64,000 nt of DNA from Muscardinus avellanarius (taxonomy: Eukaryota; Chordata; Mammalia; Rodentia; Gliridae). The DNA lies in NCBI GenBank assembly GCA_963383645.1, contig OY726569.1, positions 33,071,592-33,135,591 of the forward strand. The letters are read 5' to 3'. Below the pieces are notes generated by a model, which saw nothing but the letters and a program-made list of their open reading frames with translations, made no database searches and was not told the DNA's origin. Below, one piece after another: positions 50,230 to 59,725 of the stretch (position 1 is its first letter; every line of letters starts with the position of its first letter). Position numbers and translations under genes: made by a program.

Positions 50230-50829
50230 ATAATTAAAAGAATGTGGCATTGGGAAGAGAGTTTTAATTTTGAATGTATATACTTTCCCTGTTTATTGAA
50301 TTTATTTTATTATTCATAAAATTTTATGTAAATGACTTATAGAATGTTAATCAACCTTGTATTCATGGGTTGTGTCTTACATAGACTTTGTGTACTATGA
50401 TCCTAAATCCATTTGTTAAAATTTTAAGGATTTTTACATAAAATTCATGAGGTATATTGTTTTGTTATTTCGATTTTCTTTTTCTGTTTTGTTATCAGGG
50501 CAGCTCAGGACTCATAAAATGGGTTGAAATGTATTTTCTTTTTCTCTATTTTCCATAGATGTGTAGGATTGTTATTAATTCTTTCTTAAATGTTAGCTAG
50601 TATGGAAATATTTTATTTGTAAAGTTAGTTTTATTAATAAGTATAGGGCCCAAAAGGTGTTTTATTATTCTTTAGTGTTATTAGCCTTTGTCTTTCCAAA
50701 CATTTTTACTAGCTAAAGTTACGATATTTTATAATTATCATTTCAAATGTCTGCATGATTCATAGTAATATTCTGCTTCAATTGTGTTGATACTTATAAC
50801 CATATTGATAAAAATATTTATTCACTGAA

Positions 50830-51045
50830 AAGTTGTTACAGCAGTGCATGGTAGCATATGCCTAGATCCTAGTACTTGAGAGGCTGAGGCAGAAGGATTG
50901 TAGGTTTGAGCTCAGCCTCAGTCACTTAGCAAGACCTGCAGCAACTTAGTGAGACCCTGTTTCCAAACAAATAAATTATAAAAGAATTGAAGGTGTAGTT
51001 CAAAGATATAATTCCTCTGATTCAATCCCTAATACACAAAGTTAA
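50830..51045 (+). mobile_element. Composite SINE in old L1
   Basis: CAGTGCATGGTAGCATATGC, GAGGCTGAGGCAGAAGGATT, AACTTAGTGAGACCCTGTTT and TTGAAGGTGTAGTTCAAAG. Confidence 0.8.
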
Positions 51046-51124
51046 ATTGATATTCTGGCTTACAATGTTGTGTTTCTATTTCATTGGTTTATGTTCTACT
51101 ATGTGTTTCCAGATTAACTGGTTC

Positions 51125-51125
<1 letters not shown>

Positions 51126-51163
<38 letters not shown>
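51126..51163. repeat. (TTTA)n microsatellite
   Basis: About nine TTTA units. It lies at the tail side of the minus-strand ID monomer that follows. Confidence 0.9.
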
Positions 51164-51169
51164 CATACT

Positions 51170-51252
51170 TATTTTTTGTGGTGCTAGGATCAAATCTAGG
51201 CATTATACATGGTAGGCAAGAAACCTACTACTGAACCTCATCCTCAGCTTCA
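51170..51252 (-). mobile_element. ID-like SINE monomer, minus strand
   Basis: GGTGCTAGGATCAAATCTAG, ATTATACATGGTAGGCAAGA and TACTGAACCTCATCCTCAGC match the reversed ID core. Confidence 0.65.
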
Positions 51253-52167
51253 TTATATTTTAAAATTTATTAATTTGGAAGCCTTATAACTAACTTGATG
51301 TCTTTCTGATTTTTAATATTAACATTTAATGCTATAATTTTTAAAATTTAAACAGTGAAGCACTGTTTTACCTGCATCCCAGAATTTTTTATTTGTTGTG
51401 CATTTGTCTTCATTTTGAAACATTTTAAAATACTCTTTTACTTGTCTTTTGAGCCTTGTGCTTTTCAGAAATTTACTGTTGAATAGTCACATAATTTGGA
51501 GTTTTCCAAATGTTTCTATTATATATTCTTTATTTTTTCTACTGTTGTCAGAGAGAGTATTCTTTTATTGTTTCAATATTCTTAATTTTATTGGGAATTG
51601 TTTTATTATTCCAGATTTCATGAATCAGTGATAGCTCCATATACACTGAAAGATAAAGTGAATTCTGTAGTCTTTGTCTGGTGTGTTCTATAAATGTCAA
51701 TAAAGTCAAGTTGATTAATAGTGTTGTGCCCTTTGTGTCTTGTTCTATCAATTGTGTCAGAAGCATGTTAAAATCTTTTACTATAAAAGACTTTTCTATT
51801 TCTTTCTTTAGTTCTATGAATTTTAATTTATGTATTATAAAGCATTTTTATTATATTCATACACTTTTGGGATTTCTCTGAATTTTGATGAACTGACCTC
51901 TTTATTATTATGAAATGTTCTTTTTTCTTGGTAATCATAATTCTTTGAAACTACTTGATCTGATTTTAGCACAGCAGCATCTGCCAGCTTAATCTAGTAA
52001 AACCTAGTTACTACCATTTCCTTGAGCATTACTCTCCCACTCAGTAAGAATTCTGAACTTTGCTTAGCTGCTGCATCTTTATTTTGCAATCTAAAATTTT
52101 CCTCCCAACAGAAAGCCTGGACGATTTTAGAGCATTTGTTATTTAATTTTATTCTTTAAGAAAGGGT

Positions 52168-52394
52168 CATGGAGCCAGGCGTGTTGGCGCACGCTTGTAA
52201 TCCCCGCTTGGGAGGCTGAGACCGGAGGATCGCAATTCGTGGTCAGCCTCAGCTACTTAGTGAGGCCCTCTGCAACTCAGTGAGACCCTGTTTCAAAATA
52301 AAGAATATAAAAATAGGGCAGGAGGTGTAGCTCAGAGGTCGAATGCCCCTGGGTTCTATCCCCAGACCCGCAAAAAAAAAAAAAAAAAAAAAAA
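52168..52394 (+). mobile_element. Near-intact young composite SINE
   Basis: GGAGCCAGGCGTGTTGGCGC at the head, ACTTAGTGAGGCCCTCTGC, AGGAGGTGTAGCTCAGAGGT, GGGTTCTATCCCCAGACCC and a poly(A) tail at 52373-52394. It abuts a 5'-inverted L1. Confidence 0.88.
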
Positions 52395-53230
52395 TTCAAT
52401 AGCTATTACAAATTGTGCTGCTATGAACATGGGTTAGGCATATGTTACTGTAGTTCTCTGATTTCAGTCCCTTTGGAAAGATACCCAGGAATGGTATAGT
52501 GGGATCATATGATGGATCTATTCCCAATTTTCTAAGAAATCTCTACACTGATTTCTGCAGTGATTAAACTAGTTTGCACTACCACCAACAATGTAAAAGA
52601 GTTCCTCTTTCCCCACATCCTCACCAGTATTTGTTGTTATTTGATTTCTTTATGCTTGCCACTCTGATTAGGGTTAGATGGAATCGCAGCATAGTTTTTG
52701 TTTGGATCTCCCTAATGGCTAATGATGTTGAACATCTTTTCATGTATCTATTGGCCATTTGTATCTCTTCTTTTGTGAAGTGTCTCTTCAATTCAGTTGC
52801 CCATTTCTTGATTGGGTTCCAACCTAGGTCTCCATCAACAGATGAATGGATTGCAAAATTATGGGAAATACACACAGTAGGATTCTACTCAGCTATAAAG
52901 AAGAACACAAACAAGAATATGGAAAGACCTGGAGAATATTATGTTAAGTGAGATCAGCCAAACACAGAAAGAGAAGGGATATATGTTTTCTCTAATATGA
53001 CCAAACCAGGGTCTATTAGGAATACCAGGGAGACTCCGGATAATGGAGGGGGAACCTTAGCAAAGCTGAAATGGAAGGGTAGGAGACAAGGAAGGCTGAA
53101 GTTGATTAATGGAGGAGCTACATCTAAATATGTGTAAAAGTATGAATATACCATGGTTAACCTGGATACTCGTTGTTGGAAGGGGGGACGGAGAAATGGA
53201 GGTGTGGAGGGCACCAAGCACTGACTGAAT
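52395..53230 (+). mobile_element. L1 insertion, 5'-inverted
   Basis: 52395 to about 52818 is ORF2 C-terminal sequence on minus ([16 protein letters not shown] stretch). About 52819-53230 is the following sequence on plus (CAACAGATGAATGGATTGCA, ATGTTAAGTGAGATCAGCC). The outer end of the inverted part (reverse complement ...ACAATTTGTAATAGCTATT) and the start of the direct part (CCAACCTAGGTCTCC) are neighbours in L1. The 3' UTR end lacks a clear poly(A), so the right boundary is approximate. A 125-residue open frame across the breakpoint is a chance fusion. Confidence 0.8.
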
Positions 53231-53559
53231 GTATGCCATTTTCAGTAGCAAACTTTTTCAGGAATATCTTGTTGACTATTCACATTCCTGTAAATTTTAA
53301 ACACTATATGTCCCTTTTTACAAAAATAACTAATACATTTTATATGGAAACATTTAATCATTATAGTATTTTTATAGAACTTTCATTTTAAGTTTATTAA
53401 ATACTTAATTTAATGAACATATCTGCATTTATTCAGGTCATTCTTTAATTTCTCTAAATATTATTTTATATTTTGTGCTGTTGAGGTCTACTGCATATTT
53501 ATTAAATTTATTTTAGGTATTTGATACATTTTATAATAACATTTTGAAACTTCATTTTG
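53231..53559. other. Unassigned AT-rich DNA
   Basis: Nothing recognised. It immediately precedes the composite element. Confidence 0.4.
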
Positions 53560-53570
53560 TACTTGTACAT
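53560..53570. repeat. Left TSD of composite element
   Basis: TACTTGTACAT, followed by the T-rich (tail) tract; identical to 56290-56300. Confidence 0.82.
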
Positions 53571-53600
53571 ATTTATTTATTTATTTATTTATATTTTTAT

Positions 53601-53935
53601 TGGTGCATTGTAATCATACATCACACTGGAATACAAGACTTGAGAGGATATACAAGCATACATCATCCAATTAGCCCTCATCCAATCCCTATCCCATTCC
53701 CTCCTCGATCCCATGCTTGATTGGTGATTATCTTTGATACATTTGTTTATGTACCTCCTGAGTTTTAAAGAGGTTCCATCCTCCCCCATCCCTTCCCCTC
53801 TGATTGGTCACCTTAATCGTTTCACTATGGGGCCCTTTCTATAACTCGACCTCCTCCTGTTACCCCTTTCCTTCTAGTTTTTGCTAATTAGGGGAAGCAT
53901 CTGGTTTTTATTTTCTGTGATATTTCTCTGTGCAT
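53601..53935 (-). mobile_element. L1-type 3' end of composite element
   Basis: On minus it runs from AGAAATATCACAGAAAATAA AAACCAGATG to GTATGATTACAATGCACCAA TAAAA. Landmarks match the L1 3' ends at 40.1-40.5 kb and 44.55-44.9 kb in the same order (CACAAAAAATAAGAAATCAG ATG there). It supplies the presumed recognition end for L1 machinery. Confidence 0.82.
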
Positions 53936-54000
53936 GCCGCATTGCATGTTCTGATCCCACTCTTGACGGCCCCAGTAGTGGCATGGCTACTCAGAGGACA

Positions 54001-55450
54001 ATGATTCCGGCCTCGCTGGCTCCAGCACCAGCCTTGCCTCATGGGAGGCCCCAATTCTGGCCTCACTGGCACCCGCACTGGCCTAATCCCTCAGCTGGCT
54101 CTGATCCCAGCCTCGGAAGCCACAGCACCGGCCTTGCCTCAAGGCAGGCTCGGATCCCAGCCTCCCTGACACTGGCACCGGCCTAACCCCTCGTCAGTCT
54201 CCTATCCTGGCCTCGGAGGCCCCAGCATTGGCCTTGCCTCATGCCAGGCTCTGATCCAGGCCTTGGTGACCCCAGCACCAGCCTAATCCCTTGGCAGGCT
54301 CCAATCCCGGCTTCGCTGGCCCCAGCACCAGCCTTACCCCTCAGCAGGCTCCAATCCTGGCCTTCCTGACCCCGGCATTGGCCTAACCCCTTAGCCGGCT
54401 TCGATCCCAGCCTCGGAGGCCCCAGCACTGGCATTGCCTCATGGCAGGCTCCAATCCCAGCCTCAGAGGCCTCAGTAGCGGCCTTGCCTCATGGCAGGCT
54501 TCAATCCTGGCCTCGCTGGCCCCGACACCAGCCTAACCCCTCAGCAGGCTCCAATCCCAGCCTCAGAGGTCACAGCACTGGCCTAAACCCTCAGCAGGCT
54601 CCAATCCTGGCCTCGGAGGCCTCAATAGCGGCCTTGCCTCACAGCAAGCTCCGATGCCGGCCTCACTGGCCCCGGCACTAGCCTAACCCCTTGGCAGGCT
54701 CCGATCCTGGCCTCTCTGACCCTGACATTGGCCTAACCCCTTGGCAGTCTCCGATCCTGGCCTCGGAGGCCCCAGCACTGGCCTTGCCTCATGGCAGGCT
54801 CTGATCCCGGCCTCGCTGGCCCCGGCACCGGTCTTGCCTCACGGCAGGCTCCGATCCTAGCCTCAGAGGCCTCAGTAGTGGCCTTGCCTCATGGCAGGCT
54901 TTGATCCTGGCCTCGCTGGCCCCGGCACCGACCTAACCCCTCGGCAGGCTCCAATCCCTGCCTCGGAGGCCACAGCACTGGCCTAAACCCTCAGCAGGCT
55001 CTGATCCTGGCCTCAGAGGCCTCAGTAGTGGCCTTGCCTCACGGCAAGCTCCGATGCTGGCCTCGCTGGCCCTGAATTCAGCCTAACCCCTCGGCAGGCT
55101 CCGATCCCAGCCTCGCTGGCCCCAGCACCAGCCTAACCCTTTGGCAGGCTCCGATTCTGGCCTCGGAAGCCCCAGCACCAGCCTTGCCTAATGGTAGGCT
55201 CCGATCCCAGCCACGCTGAACCCAACACTGGCCTTGCCCCACAGCAGGTTCCGATGCCAGCCTCGCTGGCTCTGGCACTGGCCTAACTCCTCGGCAGGCT
55301 CCGATCCAGGCCTCGCTGGCCCCGGAACCGTCCTAAACCCTAGGTAGGCTCCTATACTGGCCTCGGAGGTCCCAGCACAGGCCCTGCCTCATGGCAGGCT
55401 CCAATCCCGGCTTTGCTGTACCTGTTACTGACCTCACCCCTTGGCAGGCT
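54001..55450. repeat. VNTR: 29 units of exactly 50 bp
   Basis: Every unit starts 50 bp after the last (54001, 54051 ... 55401), with no insertion or deletion in 1450 bp. Plus-strand core: CTCCGATCCCGGCCTCGCTG, GCCCCGGCACCGGCCTAACC and CCTCGGCAGG. Units differ by recurring variant blocks: GCTGG, GGAGG or CCTGAC near the start, and TAACCCCT or TTGCCTCA in the middle. 50 is not a multiple of 3, so the frame changes from unit to unit and open frames here have no coding meaning. A higher-order duplication of eight units (400 bp) is visible between 54411-54810 and 54811-55210. Confidence 0.96.
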
Positions 55451-55990
55451 CCATTCTGAGCACTCTCTTCACCCAGCAGATTGCCCCATGTTCCCGAGGG
55501 TGCGTGGTTGTAGCATTCTGCCTCTGGTGTTGTTTCTTCAAAACGTTCCCAGTGTAATGCATCAGATCTCTGCCTCCCCTGAGTATTGGTCGTTGCCATT
55601 GCCACTGCCGCTATCATTTCAACTCTTTCCCAAGCTCTTTTTCCACTCTGCATGTTGTCCAGTGTTTCCAATCATGCGTGATGATAGCATTCGATGTTTG
55701 GGGTAATTTCTCCAGAAGATAAGGTTGGTAGGATCAGATTTATGCCTCTCCCGAACACAAGTCTCCACTGCTATCGCGTTGACCACTTCCAACACCGCCT
55801 TCCTCCTAGGTCTCCGCTAAACTCTCCCCTTACAGGTGATGTCCAGGATTCTTAAGGATGTAGAGAAGAAGCAGTCCTCCTTCGCGGGGAATTTTTCCAA
55901 AAGTTCCAGTTCAGTTGGATAAGTTTTGTCTGTATCTCCAGTATCCTGGCAGCTGCCGCAGCCCTCTTGATCCCTCTCCGATATTTTTCT
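55451..55990 (-). repeat. Three diverged tandem monomers of ~172-184 bp
   Basis: Aligned landmarks on plus: TTGCCCCATGTTCCCGAG (55481), TTGTCCAGTGTTTCCAATC (55655) and GATGTCCAGGATTCTTAAGG (55838). CAGATCTCTGCCTCCCCTGA (55564) corresponds to CAGATTTATGCCTCTCCCGA (55736). GGTAATTTCTCCAGAAG corresponds to GGGAATTTTTCCAAAAG. Spacing is 172-184 bp. They could be degenerate promoter monomers of an L1-like 5' UTR, or a unit of unknown origin. Confidence 0.68.
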
Positions 55991-56059
55991 TTTTTCTTTT
56001 TCTTTTCCTTTTTTTTCAAAATAAGAGAAGACAGTATGTGTGGTTTGACGAGGTTGCAG

Positions 56060-56289
56060 ATCAGGCACTCGGTAGCACTGTGGCCCAGGCCCCGGTTCTT
56101 CCGGGGGTCCAGCGTGCCCCTCGCGACCCCCAACCGGGGACCAGGGCCCTTCAGCCTGAGCTCCAGTTTTTCTGGGGGTCCTGCATGCCCCGCGCAACCC
56201 TGCCCAGGGCCCATGACCTTGCGGAACGGGTGCCCAGGGCCTTACGACCTGGGCCCCAGTTTTTTCAGGGGTCCAGCGTGCCCCGCACA
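56060..56289 (-). repeat. GC/CpG-rich head with three imperfect repeats
   Basis: Three related blocks on plus at about 56090 (CCCCGGTTCTTCCGGGGGTC), 56162 (TCCAGTTTTTCTGGGGGTCC) and 56254 (CCCCAGTTTTTTCAGGGGTC), each followed by (C/T)(A/C)AGCGTGCCCC-like or TGCATGCCCC sequence. Spacing is about 72 and 92 bp. This is the 5' end of the composite element on minus. It is much more CpG-rich than the surroundings. Confidence 0.75.
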
Positions 56290-56300
56290 TACTTGTACAT
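56290..56300. repeat. Right TSD of composite element
   Basis: TACTTGTACAT, directly after the GC-rich head. Confidence 0.82.
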
Positions 56301-56645
56301 TTCTAGTCTAAGAGAAATATTGACCAAATTTCTTCATTGAGTATGACATTTTATAATGGCTGAGATAATTTTATCCATTTACATCACTATCATTTTTATT
56401 TTACTCTTAAGAATGTTTGTAAAACAACATCAGAAACTGAGGATGTTGTCATCTTCCAAAAAGAAGGGGCTCTTCATGTTTCTCTTGGGCTCAGAGTGAT
56501 GGCCTCATTGTTACCAATCTCTTATTGGGCCTGTCTCTCTGGGGATACTTATACCACACCAATAGAATGAACTGGGGTTCTTCAAAGCACAGCTGAAACT
56601 TTTTCCTTTGATCAAAGAATCAAGAAGTGACCTTCACCAGAGCAT
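56301..56645. other. Unassigned intergenic DNA
   Basis: Nothing recognised. Confidence 0.4.
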
Positions 56646-56775
56646 ACATCAGCCTCCTGATTAGCTGGAATCCCAGCTGAAATATTCACTTCTAGGTCAG
56701 CCTGGGCAGCATCTTGAGACTGCCTCAAAAACAAACAAACAAAACAAGACAGCAACAACAAAAAAAGAAAAAAAA
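56646..56775 (+). mobile_element. B1-like SINE fragment
   Basis: CAGCCTCCTGATTAGCTGGA ATCCCAGC, CTAGGTCAGCCTGGGCAGCA TCTTGAGACTGCCTC, then a CAAA-rich tail. No ID-like half is present, unlike most SINEs in the window. Confidence 0.55.
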
Positions 56776-56809
56776 GAATGGAGAAAAGTTTGTGAACCTT
56801 CTTTTAAAG

Positions 56810-57171
56810 GTGTAGCATGTGGGACATGTATTATAAGGCAGAGAACAAAGGACATGGATTAATGCAAAAAGAAAGGGAAGTAAGTTCTAAGCCTCCTCTT
56901 TTGCACGAGGCACTTTTTGCACAGCCCCGTTTGCACAAGCCGCTACTTTGCCCCCTCTTATATTTCTGGTTTGATCTGGTTTCTAGTTTGATCTTCCGCC
57001 TTCCTTCTTGGTGATAAGCACAGTAGTTGTAGCCTGATGGGCACCATCTATGAGAACCGTGCCCTTGCCCTGGCTGCTTGCAGTTCTTCAGCACCTCAGT
57101 CAATTCCAGGATTACACAGGCAGGGAACTGGACCTGCAGTTAAGGTAAAACTAACTTACCATCTGGTTTGC

Positions 57172-57229
<58 letters not shown>

Positions 57230-57955
57230 TGATCTTAGCAAGTCTTTGTCTGCTCTGCTCTGAAATATTGACTCTAGTTTTGACCTTTACAGCTTTTCAG
57301 TTGAGCTTCTTAGCCTTCCGCCCCATATAGTTTTATAATTTGGACAGTGTTTTGAAATGGAGCCTAGCTGTGTGTTTGAGGTTCCTGAATTTGTCGATTT
57401 TATCACTCCACCCTTCTGTGAATGCCCAGATCACTCCTGCTCTCTATTTCCTCAGCAGCTATCTCTGACAGGGCCAGTCTTGGGTTCTTTGTCTCTACCT
57501 GTGTTACCATGCTAGAATATTAAAAAACAAAACAAAACAAATTAAATTCTGCAATCTCAGGAGCAAGCCAGCACCTCCTCTGCAGCTTCCATCTCTTGAT
57601 TTTATTTTCTTTTTTTTGTTGTTGTTGTTTGTCTCGGGCCCCTTTTATTGAGCAATTGTTTCCTCAGGACCCTATTTTGAGTTCTCTTTCTGAGTTTGAA
57701 ATGGTTTCAGCCAAATTTTTCCCCTCCACTCCAGAGTCTGAATTCAGTCCAAATCTTGAGGGGAAGCATGTCTGTGTTTTGGAGAGTCTCCAGATCTCCA
57801 TTTCATGGCTTGAGGTCCTGGCAGCTGTTGGAAGACCTTTGGGTATGTCTTTCCCTCAATGCTATCCTCTGCCCGGTCTAGGTGCAGGTAGAGAATCACC
57901 ATCAGCACACAGAATCTTCAGATGCCCACTCCTCCTTTATACCAGGTAGGGAAAA
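56810..57955. other. Unassigned moderately GC-rich block, possible retroelement
   Basis: Composition stands out from the AT-rich flanks. On minus, near 57640-57660, GCTCAATAAAAGGGGCCCGA G recalls the poly(A)-signal/R junction of gamma-type retroviral LTRs, but no matching LTR ends, primer-binding site or coding remnant was found. Holds a (GT)n array. Confidence 0.3.
57174..57229. repeat. (GT)n microsatellite
   Basis: About 27 GT units with a TTGTG interruption. Not SINE-linked. Confidence 0.95.
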
Positions 57956-58513
57956 ATTAGAACAAAAATAGAAGCTACAGACACCAATGTTGCTGAGGAT
58001 CAACTTACTTCTGGACAGCCTTCCATGTTCTGAAATTTTAATTTACTTATTTTTCACTAATTCACAGTTCTTGGATGCCTCTAAAATATGTTCTTTGTAA
58101 TTTTGACATGTTTTTCTAGCCCTTGTCAGCAAGAATCATCGACCTGGCCAGACTTAGTGAATCCTACCCTGGAGCATCAGCTCTACATTTTGTTTTGCAG
58201 GAATAAGCTTACCCTTATAGACAAAGGCATAATCATTAAACCTCACATCAGTAAGAGTGGGACAAATTAATGTTATGTCTTTCTAATTTAAGATGATTTG
58301 TAGTGTAAACTGAGTCTAAAAAAAACTTTCAATATAACCATGAAAAAATAATTCGATCCATAATGTGGGATTTTCTATGTGACAATTGGCCTGGGAAATT
58401 CAAAAGAAAATGACCACAAGTAAAAATTAGATTTTTAAGAGACTACAGATACTTTACATATAAATGTGATGTATGGACTTTCAGTTACAATTATTAGAAG
58501 CAAAGCTAATTCA
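57956..58513. other. Unassigned AT-rich intergenic DNA
   Basis: Nothing recognised. Confidence 0.4.
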
Positions 58514-58735
58514 AAGCTGGGCGTGGTGGCACATGCTTGTAATCTCAGTACTTGGGAGGCTGAGACAGGAGGATTGCAGGTTTGTGGCCAGCCTCAGTTA
58601 CTTAGTGAGGCCCTCTGCAACTCGGTGAGACTCTCTTTCAAAATAAAGATTAAAAAATAGGGCTGTGGCTATAGCTTGGAGGTAGAATCCCCAGTACAGC
58701 AAAAATACAAACAAACAAATAAACAAAAATAAGAT
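58514..58735 (+). mobile_element. Composite SINE
   Basis: AGCTGGGCGTGGTGGCACAT, GAGGCTGAGACAGGAGGATT, CTTAGTGAGGCCCTCTGCAA, CTATAGCTTGGAGGTAGAAT and CCCCAGTACAGCAAAAATAC. Confidence 0.88.
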
Positions 58736-58839
58736 AATTCAAACTACTATTGATAAGGTTTACACAAGGAAAACATTTCAATTCTCAATATTTTTAATTC
58801 TAAAGTTTTAATTTATACTTTATAGTGCAATAAATATCA

Positions 58840-58872
58840 GGGAAGCACCCTAATGTGCATGATGTACATTCA

Positions 58873-58927
<55 letters not shown>

Positions 58928-59244
58928 TCCCAGACCCATTTTGTATTTTATTTGGAAACAGGGTCTCACTAAGTTGCTGAGAGCCTCCACTAAGTAGCTG
59001 AGGCTGGTTTCGAACCTGCGCGATCCTCCTGTCTCAGCCTCCCAAATGCGGGGATTACAAGTGTGTGCCACCATGCCTGGCTACATTCAGAAACATATTA
59101 AAGTCAGTCACTAAGCCAAACATAAGGAAAGAGAGGAGAGAGAATGGGATGGGAACTGGGAGAGGTTTAAAGAAGTGCTGTGTGAATGTATGCCTCTACC
59201 ATCCTGTACCTCATAATGATGTATGATTATAAGGCACCAATAGG
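58840..59244 (+). mobile_element. L1 3' end split by a SINE
   Basis: AGGGAAGCACCCTAATGTGC ATGATG before the SINE. After it come AACATATTAAAGTCAGTCAC TAAGCC, GAATGGGATGGGAACTGGG and ATGATGTATGATTATAAGGC ACCAATAGG. The poly(A) position is occupied by the following (GA)n array. Confidence 0.8.
58875..59081 (-). mobile_element. Composite SINE with (AC)n tail, TSD
   Basis: TACATTCAGA is duplicated at 58865-58874 and 59082-59091. An (AC)n array replaces the tail and the final GGTACTGG part. The rest runs from TTCCCAGACCCATTTTGTAT to GTGTGCCACCATGCCTGGC. Confidence 0.85.
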
Positions 59245-59248
59245 AGAG

Positions 59249-59303
<55 letters not shown>
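59245..59303. repeat. (GA)n microsatellite at an L1 3' end
   Basis: About 28 GA units placed exactly after CACCAATAGG, where other L1 copies carry AATAAA and an A-rich tail. Confidence 0.93.
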
Positions 59304-59309
<6 letters not shown>

Positions 59310-59369
59310 GAGAGAGGTATTTGTATTTGTTCTTTGGGACTGAATATATTCAATATAATATTCTTAAAT

Positions 59370-59725
59370 TATATTAATTTTCTGCAAATAGTGTAATTTT
59401 GTTTTTTATGACTGAGTAACTGAGTAAAATTCCATTTTGTATATATCCCAAAGTTTTGTGATGGACATCTAGGCTGGTTCCATAATTTGGCTATTGTAAG
59501 TTGTGCTGCTATAAACTTAGATATTCATGTATGATTATAATATTCTGCTTTTATTTTCTTTGGGGAGATTCCCAAGAGAGGTATCACTGGGTCACATGGT
59601 AGTTCCATTCCCAATCTCTGAGAAACCTCTACACTGATTTCCAAAGAAGTTTTACTAGTTTGCAGTCCTACCAACAGTGTAATAGGGTTTCTATTTCCCA
59701 ACATCTTCACCAGCATTTAATTTTT
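59370..59725 (-). mobile_element. L1 ORF2 C-terminal fragment, minus strand
   Basis: TGACTGAGTAACTGAGTAAA ATTCC, GACATCTAGGCTGGTTCCAT and ACTGATTTCCAAAGAAGTTT follow reverse-complement L1. A short open stretch reads RNPITLLVGLQ ... LPCDPVIPLLGISP. Confidence 0.8.

Larger units (their letters stand above)
50230..52020 (-). mobile_element. Old L1 ORF2 relic, minus strand
   Basis: GTGTAGGATTGTTATTAATT CTTTC (50560), and RT/EN-linker-like phrases near 51440-51760 (TTTACTGTTGAATAGTC; GTGAATTCTGTAGTCTTTGT), follow reverse-complement L1 order. Strongly diverged with all frames closed. Interrupted by a SINE, a (TTTA)n array and an ID monomer. Confidence 0.6.
53571..56289 (-). mobile_element. SVA-like composite retrotransposon, 2.7 kb (unrecognised family)
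   Basis: Read on minus from 56289 to 53571: (1) a GC-rich head with three imperfect repeats, (2) an A-rich linker, (3) three diverged tandem monomers of about 172-184 bp, (4) 29 copies of a 50-bp GC-rich repeat, (5) about 330 bp of L1 3' end, (6) an A-rich tail (AATAAAAATATAAATAAATA and onwards). An 11-bp direct repeat, TACTTGTACAT, flanks it at 53560-53570 and 56290-56300. Together these indicate one L1-mobilised unit rather than a local minisatellite. It has no ORF1 or ORF2; open frames across it come from out-of-phase repeats. By plan it resembles hominoid SVA (GC head, VNTR, retroelement-derived 3' end, poly(A)), but the parts are unrelated by eye and the 3' end is L1. The alternative is an L1 with a repeat-rich 5' UTR that lost both ORFs. 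Confidence 0.78.

Noticed and set aside
52574..52951. 125-residue plus-strand frame
   Set aside because: Chance read-through across a 5'-inversion junction; the first part is antisense L1 and the second part is sense L1.
53881..55278. Several proline/alanine-rich frames over the VNTR
   Set aside because: The 50-bp period is out of phase with codons, and both strands give similar low-complexity frames.
54001..55450. CRISPR-like array (regular repeat spacing)
   Set aside because: Units are contiguous with no repeat/spacer division, in a mammalian genome next to an L1 end.
53571..56289. CpG-island promoter of a host gene
   Set aside because: The GC-rich part is bounded by target-site duplications and joined to a VNTR and an L1 3' end; no exon follows.
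55817..56340. Overlapping 114-157-residue frames at the GC-rich head
   Set aside because: Frames are open on both strands because of GC-rich repeats; no known domain or start context.
58840..59725. Seventh twin-primed L1
   Set aside because: The plus-strand 3' end precedes the minus-strand fragment with the tail position in the middle, so two separate L1 pieces fit better.
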